A DNA stretch of 64,000 nucleotides from Listeria cornellensis FSL F6-0969 (GCF_000525855.1 NZ_AODE01000010.1:60749-124748); one strand, 5' to 3'; shown: positions 49,631 to 59,845, numbered from the stretch's first letter. Numbers and translations: made by a program. Notes: generated by a model not told the origin, from the sequence alone.

Positions 49631-52025
49631 TTTTTCCCCTCCTAGCTAACCGTAATTTTATCATTCCAAAAATACCAATGGATGCAATTGCGAGCACAGC
49701 CGTTTCGAACAACGTATCAAAGCCACGGAAATCGACAAGAATAACGTTGACAATATTTTTCCCAGCAGCTTTCGTGTACGTATTGTCAATATAATACTGC
49801 GAAATCGAATCGTAAAATGTCGTATCATAGGCCGAAAGTGAAATTAAGAAGACGACAAGTCCAACACCGATACTAATAAATGTTTTCACGGAAAGCCATC
49901 GCGGTTTCTCTTCAATATTACTAAACTGCGGCAAATGGTAGAAAACGAGCAAGTAAAGCACAACAGAAATCGTCTCAATCACGAGCTGCGTCAACGCAAG
50001 ATCGGGCGCCCGAGCCACAATGAAGAAAATACTAATCGTATAACCCATGGCACCAAGCAAAATAATCGAGGTAATACGAGATTTCGAAAAGACAACACCG
50101 AGTAGCGTTACAATCATGACAAGCACTAAAACATAGTCCATCAACGTCACACGCGAAATCGCCGAAAGATCGAAATTAAGCGCATCCGTCGCAAAAATCG
50201 TACCAAGCATTAAAATAATGAAAGCCGTCAACATGTAGTTCAAATACGTCCGCAACCAGCCAGTCATCACCCATAAAGTAAAGCGATACGAGCCTTGCTC
50301 CATATAATACATCCCATTATCATAGGCTTTGCCCCAACGGAAAAACGCCGGAACTTTCTCTGAAATAAAAGGTTTCCACCAATTCGCCGTCTTGTATAGG
50401 AGCATCCCTAAAATAATGACGCCGGCTGTCATCAATAAAGCCAACGTGAAGCCGTGCCAGAAGCTTATATGAATCGAATAATCCGTCCCATAAAGCGAAG
50501 GCATAATCGATTTCACCGCAGGCTCAAGGAGTGGTTTTGCAATCAAGTTCGGGAATAACCCAGTAATGACGACAAGCGCTGACAGAATCATTGGCGGTAA
50601 CAATAAGCCAATCGGAGCCTCGTGCGGTTTTTTCGGCAACAAATGCGGTTTGAATTTGCCACCAAAGGTTTTGAAGAAGATAATCAGGCTATAAACAAAC
50701 GTGAAGATGCTTCCGACCCAAGCTATGACCGGCAATACAACGCCCCACGTCTCAGCATGAAACAGGTTCAGCGACGTCACATCGACCATGCTTTGGAAAA
50801 ACATCTCCTTACTTAGGAAGCCATTAAACGGCGGCAAACCAGCCATCGCAAACGTTCCGATAAAAGCAATTGTCGCGGTAATCGGCATAATCTGCATCAA
50901 ACCACCAAGGCGCTTAATATCCCGCGTCCCGGTCTCGTGATCGACAATCCCAACCATCATGAACATGCTACCTTTAAATGTGGCATGGTTAAACAGATGG
51001 AACACTGCAGCCACAATTGCGCCAATATAAATGTTATCATTCCAAGAATCAAAATGAAGCGCAGCAGCCCCGACACCAAGCAACGTCATAATCAAGCCGA
51101 GCTGACTGATGGTAGAATACGCCAAAATCGCCTTCAAATCGGTTTTCTTCGTTGCCGTAATCGAACCCCAGAAAAGTGTCACAATCCCGACCAACGAAAT
51201 CGTCCAAAACCAAGCACCCGACATCGCAAAAAGAGGTGTAAAACGAGCAACCAGATAAATTCCAGCCTTGACCATTGTCGCCGAATGCAAGTACGCACTA
51301 ACTGGCGTCGGCGCTTCCATCGCGTCAGGCAACCAAATATGAAACGGAACCTGCGCCGATTTTGTGAACGCCCCCAGCAAAATAAAAATCATTGCTGGAA
51401 TAAAGAGGGAGCTACTCTGAACAAGCGCGGCCTCCGAAATAATTTCGCGTAATGAGAACGAACCTGTAATAAGGTGAAGTAATAAAATCCCACCGAGGAG
51501 CATTAAGCCTCCAAAGACGGTGATAAGTAATGATTTTCGCGCGCCATAACGCGATCTTTCCCGGTGATACCAATAGCCAATCAACAGGAATGAGCTAATC
51601 GATGTCATTTCCCAGAATAAATAGAGAACAACCAGGTTATCACTGAGCACAACTCCGAGCATTGCTGTCATGAAAATAAACAAAAATGCATAGAAATTGT
51701 TTAAACGCTCCTTCTTTTTACCTAAGTAGAAAATAGAGTAAAACGTGACGAGCGACCCAATCCCTGTAATAAGCAAAGCGAATAATAAGCTGAGCCCATC
51801 GACAACGACAGTGAAATTAATACCGAGTGATGGAATCCAAGGCATCGTCTGCGTGACAACCCCATCCATTGTTTGCGGAATAAACGTCAAAAAATAGATA
51901 AATAAGATGACGGGAATTGGCAAAACAATCCATCCAGTATGCAGTTGTTTGGTCCATCGATAAAAAATGGGAATGAGCATGGCCATGAAAAATGGCAAGA
52001 AAATGGCGAGGTGTAGAAATGACAA
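49617..52025 (-). CDS. mrpA: Na+/H+ antiporter subunit MrpA
   Basis: An ~802-residue subunit: an ND5-like N-terminal part (helices with NLVVLYLFWEMTSISSFLLI, TKSAQVPFHIWLPDAMEAPTPVSA, LFNHATFKGSMFM and MAGLPPFNGFLSKE) plus a C-terminal MrpB-like/ND6-like part. It is the largest subunit and likely carries part of the Na+/H+ pathway. The TTG at 52025 is chosen because AAGGAGGGA lies just upstream and the protein then starts LSFLHLAIFLPFF. The ATG at 52061 lacks a ribosome site. Confidence 0.92.
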   Translation of the reverse strand: MSFLHLAIFLPFFMAMLIPIFYRWTKQLHTGWIVLPIPVILFIYFLTFIPQTMDGVVTQTMPWIPSLGINFTVVVDGLSLLFALLITGIGSLVTFYSIFYLGKKKERLNNFYAFLFIFMTAMLGVVLSDNLVVLYLFWEMTSISSFLLIGYWYHRERSRYGARKSLLITVFGGLMLLGGILLLHLITGSFSLREIISEAALVQSSSLFIPAMIFILLGAFTKSAQVPFHIWLPDAMEAPTPVSAYLHSATMVKAGIYLVARFTPLFAMSGAWFWTISLVGIVTLFWGSITATKKTDLKAILAYSTISQLGLIMTLLGVGAAALHFDSWNDNIYIGAIVAAVFHLFNHATFKGSMFMMVGIVDHETGTRDIKRLGGLMQIMPITATIAFIGTFAMAGLPPFNGFLSKEMFFQSMVDVTSLNLFHAETWGVVLPVIAWVGSIFTFVYSLIIFFKTFGGKFKPHLLPKKPHEAPIGLLLPPMILSALVVITGLFPNLIAKPLLEPAVKSIMPSLYGTDYSIHISFWHGFTLALLMTAGVIILGMLLYKTANWWKPFISEKVPAFFRWGKAYDNGMYYMEQGSYRFTLWVMTGWLRTYLNYMLTAFIILMLGTIFATDALNFDLSAISRVTLMDYVLVLVMIVTLLGVVFSKSRITSIILLGAMGYTISIFFIVARAPDLALTQLVIETISVVLYLLVFYHLPQFSNIEEKPRWLSVKTFISIGVGLVVFLISLSAYDTTFYDSISQYYIDNTYTKAAGKNIVNVILVDFRGFDTLFETAVLAIASIGIFGMIKLRLARRGKNENK

Positions 52026-52202
52026 AAGTTCTCCCTCCTTGATGAAAATAAGATCTAACATGACGAAACATCACAATTTATTTATGAAAGCATAGAAGCT
52101 TCAACTGAAAAACCCGAAGATAAAGAATAGGCTGTGATTCTGTGCTCGTGGGTATGCCCGAAAAATAAAGACATGGAACACGCGTTGTTTGCCACAATTT
52201 TT

Positions 52203-52208
52203 ATTATA
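52203..52208 (-). promoter_or_regulatory. Extended -10 of the mrp operon promoter
   Basis: On the minus strand TATGCTATAAT is an extended -10 (TGC-TATAAT). No good -35 is present, which an extended -10 can tolerate. It implies an mrp leader of about 175 bases. Confidence 0.5.
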
Positions 52209-52302
52209 GCATACTTATTTACCTGAAAAAAAGGGTAGAAACTTGATTAGTCTGTGAAAAGGGTGATATTTTTCGAATTCTATAAATATGAAGAAAGGTG
52301 AA

Positions 52303-52344
52303 AAAATAAAAAAAATCGTTGTCCCGAAAAAAAGAACAACGATT
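52303..52344 (-). terminator. MFS gene terminator
   Basis: On the minus strand AATCGTTGT pairs with ACAACGATT around a U-rich loop, followed by a run of T residues, seven bases past the MFS stop. Confidence 0.85.
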
Positions 52345-52350
52345 AAAGAA

Positions 52351-53561
52351 TTAGTCCACATTCACATGGCGTTTTCGATCAGATCTCAAACTAAACCAAA
52401 GAAGTACAAACGCGACGACAAACATGAAACTAGTAAAGACAAAAACATTACTCATCCCGACAAAACCAGCCATCGTCCCACCAAGAATCGGTCCAATCAC
52501 ATTCCCGAGAAAACGAGCACTTTGATTATAGCCGAGCATCTCGCCCTGCATCTGACCCGGAGCAGACAGCCGAATATAAGCCGTCACACAAGGCACCATG
52601 CCACCAATCGCAATACCGAACAAGAACCGGAAGAAAATAAACAACCACAAATTCGGAACAAAAGCCTGCGGTAAAACAAACAAGGCCGCCATAATCAGCA
52701 AGATATTCAAAATTTTCTCGTACCCATACTTATCCCCAAGTTCTCCCCATTTTCGAGTCATCACTAAATTACCAAAACCAGCCGCCGAAAAAGCAAGCCC
52801 AGACAATAACGCCACATTATCCGTATGCGTCAACTCCCCAACATAAAGCGCGAGTAAAGGTTGCACGCTAAAATTCGCGACCTGAATAAGCAACGAAATA
52901 ATCATCACCATCATCAAAACCCGCAATTGGAAAATATGTTTCAACACTTCCCGACGCGAATACGTCACTTTTTTCACGCCCTCTAAATCCGGTCGAATCT
53001 CCTTCAAACCAAAAGTCACAAGCAACGCAGCAACAAAAATCGCGATTCCCGTAATAATAAACGTACTCGAAAACCCGAAGAAGTCAGCCAAAGCCCCACC
53101 AAGCAGTGGACCAAACAACATCCCAGTTACTCCGCCCAATTGCAAAGTCCCAAGCACTTTTCCAGCCTCATTACGATCCGTCTGTCTCGCAATAAAAGCA
53201 TTAGAAATACCAATAAAGCCAGTCACGACCCCCATGAAAATCCGCAAAATCATCATATACGTGACAGAATGAGCATAACCCATAAGGAAAATACTAATAC
53301 TCATCCCAAAAGCAGTAAACATCAAAATTTTCTTAAACCCATACTTATCCCCAATCCGTCCCCAGATCGGCGAAAAAATAAAAGCGACTAAAAAAAGTCA
53401 ACCCCAAAAATATATCCAGCCCAGCGTTGTACATACGCCTCACTATAATCACCAAAAGTTTCAATATACAACGATAAAAACGGCATAATCATCGTCGTAC
53501 TGGCCGAAATCAACAAATTTGCCGCCATTAAAATATACAGATTCCGTTGTTTAATCGACAT
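52351..53561 (-). CDS. MFS multidrug-type exporter (frameshifted)
   Basis: A ~400-residue, 12-helix major facilitator of the drug:H+ antiporter-1 group. The N-terminus is MSIKQRNLYILMAANLLISA. The loop 2-3 motif FSPIWGRIGDKYGFKK is intact after frame correction, and SGLAFSAAGFGNLVMTRKWGELGDKYGYEK is the matching motif in the second half. The frame breaks near 53390-53410. Dropping one base from A7 (53390-53396) and one from C4 or the adjacent A5 gives IFGLTFLVAFIFSPIWG. An alternative start is the ATG at 53570. The drug substrate is unknown. Confidence 0.8.
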
Positions 53562-53663
53562 AAAAACCATCTCTATTCCTTATTAGTTTCCAAATCACTA
53601 ATTCCATTATAGAATAAAGAAGGACAGAAACAAAAATAAACGCTCTAAGGAAGAGGAGGCACC

Positions 53664-53761
53664 ATGGTCAAAAAAAATTGTTATTTGGGGCGCGGCTAGT
53701 TTATTATGTATATATGTACTCGCTGTATTTGTGAACTTACTTATAATCTGGTTCAAATAAG
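53664..53761 (+). CDS. Possible small single-helix membrane protein (frameshifted)
   Basis: AGAGGAGG is followed at good distance by ATG 53664. As sequenced the frame stops after 11 codons. If one base is removed from A8 (53670-53677) and one from T4 at 53700-53703, it reads as a 31-residue hydrophobic peptide (starts [15 protein letters not shown], ends NLLIIWFK) ending at 53761. Two corrections are needed, so this is tentative. It is followed by ppiB. Confidence 0.3.
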
Positions 53762-53797
53762 AGCAGTCAACTAAAAGCAAAAGAGGAGATTAAAAAA

Positions 53798-54385
53798 ATG
53801 ACATACTATCCACAATTATCAAAAGAAGTAGCAACAAACGAAAAATTAGTAGCGATGGAAACAAATCGCGGAACAATCAAAATCAAGCTGTTCCCAGAAA
53901 TCGCACCAAAAGCAGTAGAAAACTTCCTAACACACGCAGAAAACGGCTACTACGAAGGCATCATCTTCCACCGTGTTATCGCGGACTTCATGATTCAAGG
54001 CGGCGATCCAGAAGGTGCTGGTTACGGCGGCGAAAGCATTTGGGGAGCACCATTTGAAGACGAATTCTCACCAAACGCATTCAACATGCGCGGCGCTCTA
54101 TCGATGGCCAACGCAGGCCCAGGAACAAACGGCAGCCAATTCTTCATCGTAACAAATAAAAATCTGCATCCACAAATGGCAAAACAAATGGAAGGTGCTG
54201 GATTCCCAGCCGAAGTAATCGAAGCCTACAAAGCCGGCGGAACACCACACTTAGATGGCCGTCACACAGTATTTGGTCAAGTAGTAGAAGGTATGGACGT
54301 AGTAGACGAAATCGAGTCCGTAAGCGTAGGCGCCCAAGACAAACCAGTCCACGACATCACTATAGATAAAATCACAATCCTATAA
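53798..54385 (+). CDS. ppiB: Peptidyl-prolyl cis-trans isomerase, cyclophilin type
   Basis: A 195-residue cytoplasmic cyclophilin that speeds proline isomerisation in folding proteins. Catalytic and binding residues are visible in [19 protein letters not shown] (FHR...Q), [20 protein letters not shown] and [19 protein letters not shown]. There is no signal peptide. AGAGGAG precedes the ATG. Confidence 0.93.
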   Translation: MTYYPQLSKEVATNEKLVAMETNRGTIKIKLFPEIAPKAVENFLTHAENGYYEGIIFHRVIADFMIQGGDPEGAGYGGESIWGAPFEDEFSPNAFNMRGALSMANAGPGTNGSQFFIVTNKNLHPQMAKQMEGAGFPAEVIEAYKAGGTPHLDGRHTVFGQVVEGMDVVDEIESVSVGAQDKPVHDITIDKITIL

Positions 54386-54439
54386 AAAGTTGCAATGCGT
54401 CAGCACGCAGAGACATTCCAACAAATACCCAGACACCCT

Positions 54440-54581
54440 ACTGAACCCACGCGAGCCGAGAAACGTTGATATTCTAGGCAAAAGCGAGTACCGACGCGGA
54501 GCGTACTAAAGTACGAGAGCATCGGAACAGAGCTTTTAACGACGAAGATCAATGTTTCTCGGCTCGCGTGCGGAGTTCAGT
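54440..54581. repeat. Large imperfect inverted-repeat element after ppiB
   Basis: The outer arms ACTGAAC...ACGCGAGCCGAGAAAC (54440-54464) and GTTTCTCGGCTCGCGT...GTTCAGT (54554-54581) pair over more than 25 positions with few mismatches. Inside lie further stems (GTACCGA...TCGG; CGTACT around AAAG). There is no poly-T. It is GC-rich compared with its surroundings. It resembles a dispersed palindromic element more than a plain terminator. Confidence 0.75.
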
Positions 54582-54582
54582 C

Positions 54583-54610
54583 TTGTGTAAACGCTGTATA
54601 GTGGTATAAT
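54583..54610 (+). promoter_or_regulatory. Promoter of the PTS IIB gene
   Basis: TTGTGT (54583-54588), a 16-base spacer and TATAAT (54605-54610) with TGG before it, 50 bases before the start codon. Confidence 0.7.
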
Positions 54611-54660
54611 GTAAGTATAGTAAAAGCAAGCCACCCTAAAATCGAAAGGAAAGATTTTTG

Positions 54661-54969
54661 ATGAAAAATATCGTATTAGTATGTGCGGCAGGAATGTCCA
54701 CAAGTTTATTAGTAACAAAAATGCAAAAAGCAGCAGAAGCAAAAGGAATAGAAGCAACAATCGCCGCGTATTCTATCTCCGAAATCAATGGACTTATTGA
54801 TACAGCTGATGTTGTATTGCTTGGCCCGCAAGTTCGTTACCAAAAATCAACGGTTGATAAATTGGCTGAACCAAAAGGCGTGCCAGTGGATGTTATTGAC
54901 ATGACAGCTTACGGTACAATGAACGGTGAAAAAGTACTTGATCACGCTTTGAAATTAATGGGTGAATAA
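54661..54969 (+). CDS. PTS lactose/cellobiose-type EIIB component
   Basis: A 102-residue IIB protein that passes phosphate from IIA to the incoming sugar. The phosphocysteine loop is VCAAGMSTSLL near residue 8, and the remaining alpha/beta segments (VVLLGPQVRYQ, PVDVIDMTAYG) fit the family. There is no IIA or IIC gene next to it, so it is an orphan here and must work with a permease encoded elsewhere. AAAGGAAAG precedes the ATG at 54661, with its own promoter and terminator. Confidence 0.9.
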   Translation: MKNIVLVCAAGMSTSLLVTKMQKAAEAKGIEATIAAYSISEINGLIDTADVVLLGPQVRYQKSTVDKLAEPKGVPVDVIDMTAYGTMNGEKVLDHALKLMGE

Positions 54970-54979
54970 TAAATGAACC

Positions 54980-55027
54980 AAAGCTGGAGCTAGGAAGGGC
55001 AGTCGCCACTTCTAGCTCCAGCTTTTT
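54980..55027 (+). terminator. Terminator of the PTS IIB gene
   Basis: AAGCTGGAGCTAG.AAG pairs with CTT.CTAGCTCCAGCTT, followed by six T residues. Confidence 0.88.
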
Positions 55028-55133
55028 TGCGTTTTTAAAAATAAATAAAGATGGGCGATTTCAGACAGGTTTACCTCCTGAAATTGATATATAATACGGT
55101 TTGTAAGTAGAAAGAAATAAGGAGGAAAAAGAG

Positions 55134-56694
55134 ATGACAATAGGTTTAGTATTAGATTGGTTAAACATTTTAGATTTTAAAGAAGAGGAAGATGCAGATT
55201 ATACAGTTGCATTTAGACGGGCAATTGCAGCTATTAGGGCTAGGGGAGGTGGTGTTTTGTATATTCCGAGTGGCACTTACGACATTCGGCCCACACCAGC
55301 AATTTCATTATGTAGTAACTTAACAATTATGGGAGATGGCGCCCAGTCCATTGTTAGAGTAGCTGATGGAACAGGATCATACAAGGTAATATTTGGTCAG
55401 GAAAATTCCACAGAAGCGCGCGTAGATAGTGTCTATTTTGAGCGATTTACGATTGATCAAAATCCAACTGGAAACCCAGTACCTTCATCAAGTGGCGCAT
55501 CACAATTTACTTTTTCATTCAAGAATTTTAGTAAAGTCCATTTTCGTAAGATGGAATTCAATCCGACAACAGGCGCGAATGCGATTTGCTGTAACGCCTC
55601 TAGAGGAAGTTACATTGATACGACATGCCAAGATGTGACGGTGGAGCAATGTCGCTTTTATCGCGTGAGCCCGAATCAAGTCTATGTCGACAACTCCGCT
55701 ATTTATCTTAACTGTCCTGGTAGCATCGTGAGCAATAATAAATTCTATGCTTTTGATGACGAAACAATCCGAGCAAAGGGATGTATTGAAACACATGGAG
55801 GAAAAAGCGTTATTTCAGGGAATTACTCAGAGGGCTATAGTACAGGTGTCAATGCAGCTAGTCGTATGTGGGGAAAAGAAAGTGAGAGTGGCCAGCTCAT
55901 AAGTATGGTTCCTGCAAACATAACTATTTCAGGAAATACATTCACAAAAGTAAAAAAAAGGTATCCAACTATGGGTCAACCATCCAGAAGATAACACAGT
56001 TCCAGGGCTAACCGAGGAACAATGGGCAACGCATAATGAGGAGATATCATTGGAGAATGTGCTTATTAGCAATAATACGATTAGCGTAGACGTTTCTGAT
56101 TACACAACGAGTCCAAATAATTATTCTGGCATAACACTGGCAGGCGATTACCAAGGAAATCGGTGGATAAAGAATATTTCAATTGGTACCAATAATATTA
56201 TTTTTACTGGCAAGAGCGGAAGTACTATCGATATGGAAGCAGGACTAGCTCCAAACGATTTTAAAAGTTGCTACGGTATCGCATTCCTACTCCCGATTAA
56301 TATGGCGAATATCTCCATTCAAAATAATATTATCTCTAACACACCATTAAGTGGCATTTATTTGGGCCGTTTAAGTAACGGAGGAACATCTAAAGTAAGC
56401 GAAGTTCAAGGCATCAAAATAAGTGATAACATCTTAACAAACTGCGCCTATTTAAAACAACCATCTAGTACAACAAGTTTTATTGATCTTCGTGGTAATA
56501 TTTTGGGCGCAACCATTCAATCCAATCTTATGAATGATAAATTCGAAATAGAAAAAGCCTTGTACAGCATTCGCTTGACACCAACACCAGGTAAAGATAT
56601 TTATATTCGAGATAATGTTGTGACGACCAAACAAGCAGTAACAAAAATTAAAATGCTTATTGCCGCAGGGTATGAACAAACGGTGAAGGCGTAA
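55134..56694 (+). CDS. Right-handed beta-helix protein, pectate-lyase-3-like (frameshifted)
   Basis: A ~519-residue protein. The N-terminus DYTVAFRRAIAAIRARGGG then VLYIPSGTYDIRP is typical of pectate-lyase-3/GH28-type helices and phage tail-spike folds. Many short repeats with NNTI/GNTF/NNII asparagine ladders follow (ITISGNTFTK, VLISNNTISVDV, ISIQNNIISNTPLSGIYLG). There is no signal peptide, so it is either cytoplasmic or released by another route. The frame breaks at A8 (55952-55959). With seven A, VKKGIQLWVNHPEDNTVPG is continuous. Catalytic residues could not be assigned. AAGGAGG precedes the ATG. Confidence 0.7.
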
Positions 56695-56703
56695 TACTCA
56701 TCA

Positions 56704-56740
56704 AAAAAGCGATACACCAAAATGCAAGGTGTATCGCTTT
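56704..56740 (-). terminator. Terminator of the ABC operon
   Basis: AAAGCGATACACC pairs with GGTGTATCGCTTT around an eight-base loop. On the minus strand it is followed by a T-run, ten bases past the ABC ATPase stop. Confidence 0.85.
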
Positions 56741-56750
56741 CGTCCGTTCA

Positions 56751-57428
56751 TTAATCTTGCGTCAAAACACCATCCACCATCCGATAAACGTGATGGCATA
56801 AATCCAACATCCGCTCATCATGCGTCACCATAATAACCGCACGTTCCTTGCCTTCCACTTCTGCACGAAGCAATTCCACTACTTCTCGACCTCGCGTAGA
56901 ATCGAGACTTGCAGTAGGCTCATCCGCTAAAATCACAGCAGGTTCATTAATCAGCGAGCGCGCAATCGCCACCCGTTGTTTTTCCCCACCAGATAAATCT
57001 TTCGGATAAAAATGCAGACGATCGCCGAGCCCAAGTTGTGTCAGCAAGGCCTCACTTTTCTGCGCGACAGCTTGCTTTTCTTGTCCAGCTAATTTGCCGA
57101 TAAACTCGAGTTGTTGCTGTGCTTTCAAATAAGGAACAAGATGTGCTGCTTGGAAAATAAACCCGACCTCCGACAAACGTAATTCCGTCTGCGCTTTTTT
57201 CGAAAGGTCGCTAATAACTTTTCCGTTGATGGCAATTTTTCCAGATGTTGGCGTCAGTAATGCTCCAGCCAAGGATAAGAAAGTACTTTTCCCAGAGCCA
57301 GAAGGTCCGACAATCGCGATTAATTCCCCAGCATTTGCTTCAAAATTAGTTTCGCGCAACGCATGAATCGTCGTTGGGCCAGAAGGGTAGGTTTTCGTTA
57401 CATTTTCAAATTTTAAAAGAGCTGTCAT
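56751..57428 (-). CDS. ABC transporter ATP-binding protein (MacB/LolD/HrtA type)
   Basis: A 225-residue ATPase of the FtsE/LolD/HrtA class. Walker A is GPSGSGKST, the Q-loop is FIFQAAHLVPYL, the signature is LSGGEKQRVAIARSL, Walker B is ILADEPTASLD and the switch His is VMVTHDERM. It begins at the last base of the permease gene, so they are coupled. Together they look like an export or stress-efflux system. Confidence 0.88.
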   Translation of the reverse strand: MTALLKFENVTKTYPSGPTTIHALRETNFEANAGELIAIVGPSGSGKSTFLSLAGALLTPTSGKIAINGKVISDLSKKAQTELRLSEVGFIFQAAHLVPYLKAQQQLEFIGKLAGQEKQAVAQKSEALLTQLGLGDRLHFYPKDLSGGEKQRVAIARSLINEPAVILADEPTASLDSTRGREVVELLRAEVEGKERAVIMVTHDERMLDLCHHVYRMVDGVLTQD

Positions 57429-58528
57429 TATTGATCGCCTCCCCGAATCGCGTCCAGCGCGTCTACTTTAGCAATTTTGATGAGTGATAAAAGTGAACCG
57501 ATGACCGCTACGGCGAAAAATAGTACACTGTATAGCGTCATCGTCATACCCGTTAATCGGAACGGCATTGCGTCAGGCATGATCGTTGAAAGTCCAGCCG
57601 TTGCAGCGATACTAATCCCGATACTCACGACTGAAATCAACACAACTTGTGACACAACACTTGCCACTAAATAACTCGTCTTCGTTCCAAGTGCCTTCAA
57701 AATCCCGAACTGACCTGTTTTTTGCAATGTCATAATATAGAAGAAAGCCGTCAAAATGAAGCCACCAATCACAATTAAGAAGAAAATCATCATGTTCAGC
57801 GTCATTTGCTCCGCAGAATAACCAGGAATCTGACCGAGAAAGTCTTTATGTGTAATAATCGTCAAATCCTTATTATCAATCGAAACATCTTTATTCGCGT
57901 CTTTAGCAAGAATCGCCACCGTACTTGTTTGTGGAATTTTTTGATGGTAGAGGCTCGGGTTAATTGCCTGCCAAACGGCCATATTCATGTAAACAACAGG
58001 AGCGTGGCTATACTTCTGGTCTTTCGCAAACCCAATAATCGTCATTTGCTTATTCAAAATATCATCCTCTAGAACATCGCCAACCTTCAAATCACCCTTT
58101 AGAGAGGCATCTAGAATAACGCCATCAGGTTTCGTGACACTCATCTGCGAGCCCGACGTCACTTTCGGTTCCAAAAAACTACCCGGCGTAATCGCGAAGA
58201 CCGCCATACTGAATTTCTTGCCGTCATCCGCGCGTTTCAAAGTTTGCATTGATTGACCAAGAACCGCTGCATCCTTCACATTATCGCCTTCTTTGATTCC
58301 AGCTAAATCAGATTCAGGGAAAAGCGAACGTTCCACTTTACCTTGTGCATCTTTAGCTAAAACATAATATGGCACGTCGTTGTTCGCGACGGAAGAAGCA
58401 TTATCATACGCCAAACCATTCGCAAGCCCCGATAAAAACAAGGATAGTAATACAATCAAAATCATAATCCCCGTCACTAAGAAATAACGTAACTTCGAAT
58501 AAAGCAATTCACGAAGTCCTAAAAACAT
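57428..58528 (-). CDS. ABC transporter permease, FtsX/HrtB type
   Basis: A 366-residue protein with one N-terminal helix (FLVTGIMILIVLLSLFLSG), a ~220-residue extracytoplasmic domain (MacB-PCD-like) and three C-terminal helices of the FtsX domain (MNMMIFFLIVIGGFILTAFF, LVASVVSQVVLISVVSIGIS, LYSVLFFAVAVIGSLLSLI). Size and layout match heme exporter HrtB and relatives, but substrate assignment is not possible from sequence alone. Confidence 0.85.
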   Translation of the reverse strand: MFLGLRELLYSKLRYFLVTGIMILIVLLSLFLSGLANGLAYDNASSVANNDVPYYVLAKDAQGKVERSLFPESDLAGIKEGDNVKDAAVLGQSMQTLKRADDGKKFSMAVFAITPGSFLEPKVTSGSQMSVTKPDGVILDASLKGDLKVGDVLEDDILNKQMTIIGFAKDQKYSHAPVVYMNMAVWQAINPSLYHQKIPQTSTVAILAKDANKDVSIDNKDLTIITHKDFLGQIPGYSAEQMTLNMMIFFLIVIGGFILTAFFYIMTLQKTGQFGILKALGTKTSYLVASVVSQVVLISVVSIGISIAATAGLSTIMPDAMPFRLTGMTMTLYSVLFFAVAVIGSLLSLIKIAKVDALDAIRGGDQ

Positions 58529-58593
58529 ATATTTTCCAACTCCTCATTTTTAAATTTCCTATCCAGTATACCAAATAAATCGTGAAAAACCGA

Positions 58594-59760
58594 TCAATGA
58601 GTTTTCTGCAGGCCCTCTATTAAACAAGCGATCCCTTTTTGCAAGGTCTCTTTCGGACAAGCAATATTCAAGCGCACAAAGCCCGAGCCCGCGACACCAA
58701 AATCAGAGCCCATCTGCACGCCGACACCAGCATCAATCAAGTTTTGATAGATTGCTTTATCATCCAAACCAAGCGACCGACAATCCAACCACGTTAAATA
58801 TGTAGCCTCAAGCTCCGTCACCCCAACCATCGGGCAATGTTTTTCAATCTGAGTTTTCGTATATTGATAGTTCGCAAAAATATAATCACGCAACTCATCC
58901 ACCCACTCAGCGCCAAAACGATAAGCCGCTTCCATACCAACCGCACCAAACGAATTCAACTCTGGACGTGACGTATACTTCGCCTCATAGTCAAATTTCT
59001 TCTGGAATTCCGGATTTGTCGTAATGAAAAAAGAAGCCTTCATCCCAGCCAAGTTGAACGTCTTCGTCGGCGCCATCAATGTCACAATTTGCGCTTCATA
59101 ATCCGGCGCAGCAACAGCAAGCGGTGTATGCGTCACGCAAGGCATCGTCAAATCCGAATGAATCTCATCCGAAATTATCGGTACACCATAACGCTCACAA
59201 AGCGCAACCATTTTTTGAAGTTCCTCGCGCGTCCAGCTACGACACCCAGGATTATGCGGATTACAAAGAATAAACAATTCCACGTGCTTCACTTTTTCCT
59301 CAAAATCGGCCCAATCGACTTGATACGCGCCATTTTCATAAATCAGCGGCGTCAATGTAACAACGCGCTCCGTTTGTGCAGTTACTAAGAAGAAAGGATG
59401 GTACACTGGCGAATGCATCAAAACTGCATCTCCTTTTTCCGTTAACGAACGAATCGTCATAGATATAGAAGGAACAACCGCAGCATTCAGAAAAATAGCC
59501 GATTCATCAACCCTATAACCGTGTCGTGTAGCCAGCCAGTCAACAATGCTCGGCTTTAACCCCGGAACCGTCATCGAATACCCGAAAATCCCATGATCCA
59601 GCAACTTTTGAAAAGCTTGGTGAACAGCATAAGGCGGCTTGAAATCCATATCCGCCACCCACATCGGTATAATATCTTCCGTTCCAAATAAATTCTTTAC
59701 ATCGTCCCATTTCTCGCTGTTTGTCCCAATACGTGGGATTACTTCATCAAAATGACTCAT
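58594..59760 (-). CDS. patB: PLP-dependent cystathionine beta-lyase-like aminotransferase (PatB/MalY)
   Basis: A 388-residue fold-type I PLP enzyme of the MalY/PatB group. The PLP lysine is in APTKTFNLAGMKAS. LFILCNPHNPGCRSWTREEL and PIISDEIHSDL hold the Asn and Asp that contact the cofactor, and FVRLNIACP holds the substrate-carboxylate Arg. Members cleave C-S bonds in cystathionine or cysteine conjugates; some also act as regulators. The start at 59760 has GAGGAGG upstream. Confidence 0.88.
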   Translation of the reverse strand: MSHFDEVIPRIGTNSEKWDDVKNLFGTEDIIPMWVADMDFKPPYAVHQAFQKLLDHGIFGYSMTVPGLKPSIVDWLATRHGYRVDESAIFLNAAVVPSISMTIRSLTEKGDAVLMHSPVYHPFFLVTAQTERVVTLTPLIYENGAYQVDWADFEEKVKHVELFILCNPHNPGCRSWTREELQKMVALCERYGVPIISDEIHSDLTMPCVTHTPLAVAAPDYEAQIVTLMAPTKTFNLAGMKASFFITTNPEFQKKFDYEAKYTSRPELNSFGAVGMEAAYRFGAEWVDELRDYIFANYQYTKTQIEKHCPMVGVTELEATYLTWLDCRSLGLDDKAIYQNLIDAGVGVQMGSDFGVAGSGFVRLNIACPKETLQKGIACLIEGLQKTH

Positions 59761-59845
59761 TACAAAATCCTCCTCGAAAATACGCTTTTCAGTCCCATTG
59801 TATCACAATCTCATGCGAAACAATGAACAAAACCAAATCTAATAA

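Noticed and set aside
50937..51452. 171-codon plus-strand frame inside mrpA
   Set aside because: It is antisense to a strongly conserved gene, rich in His/Arg/Asn as expected for a shadow frame, and has no ribosome site.
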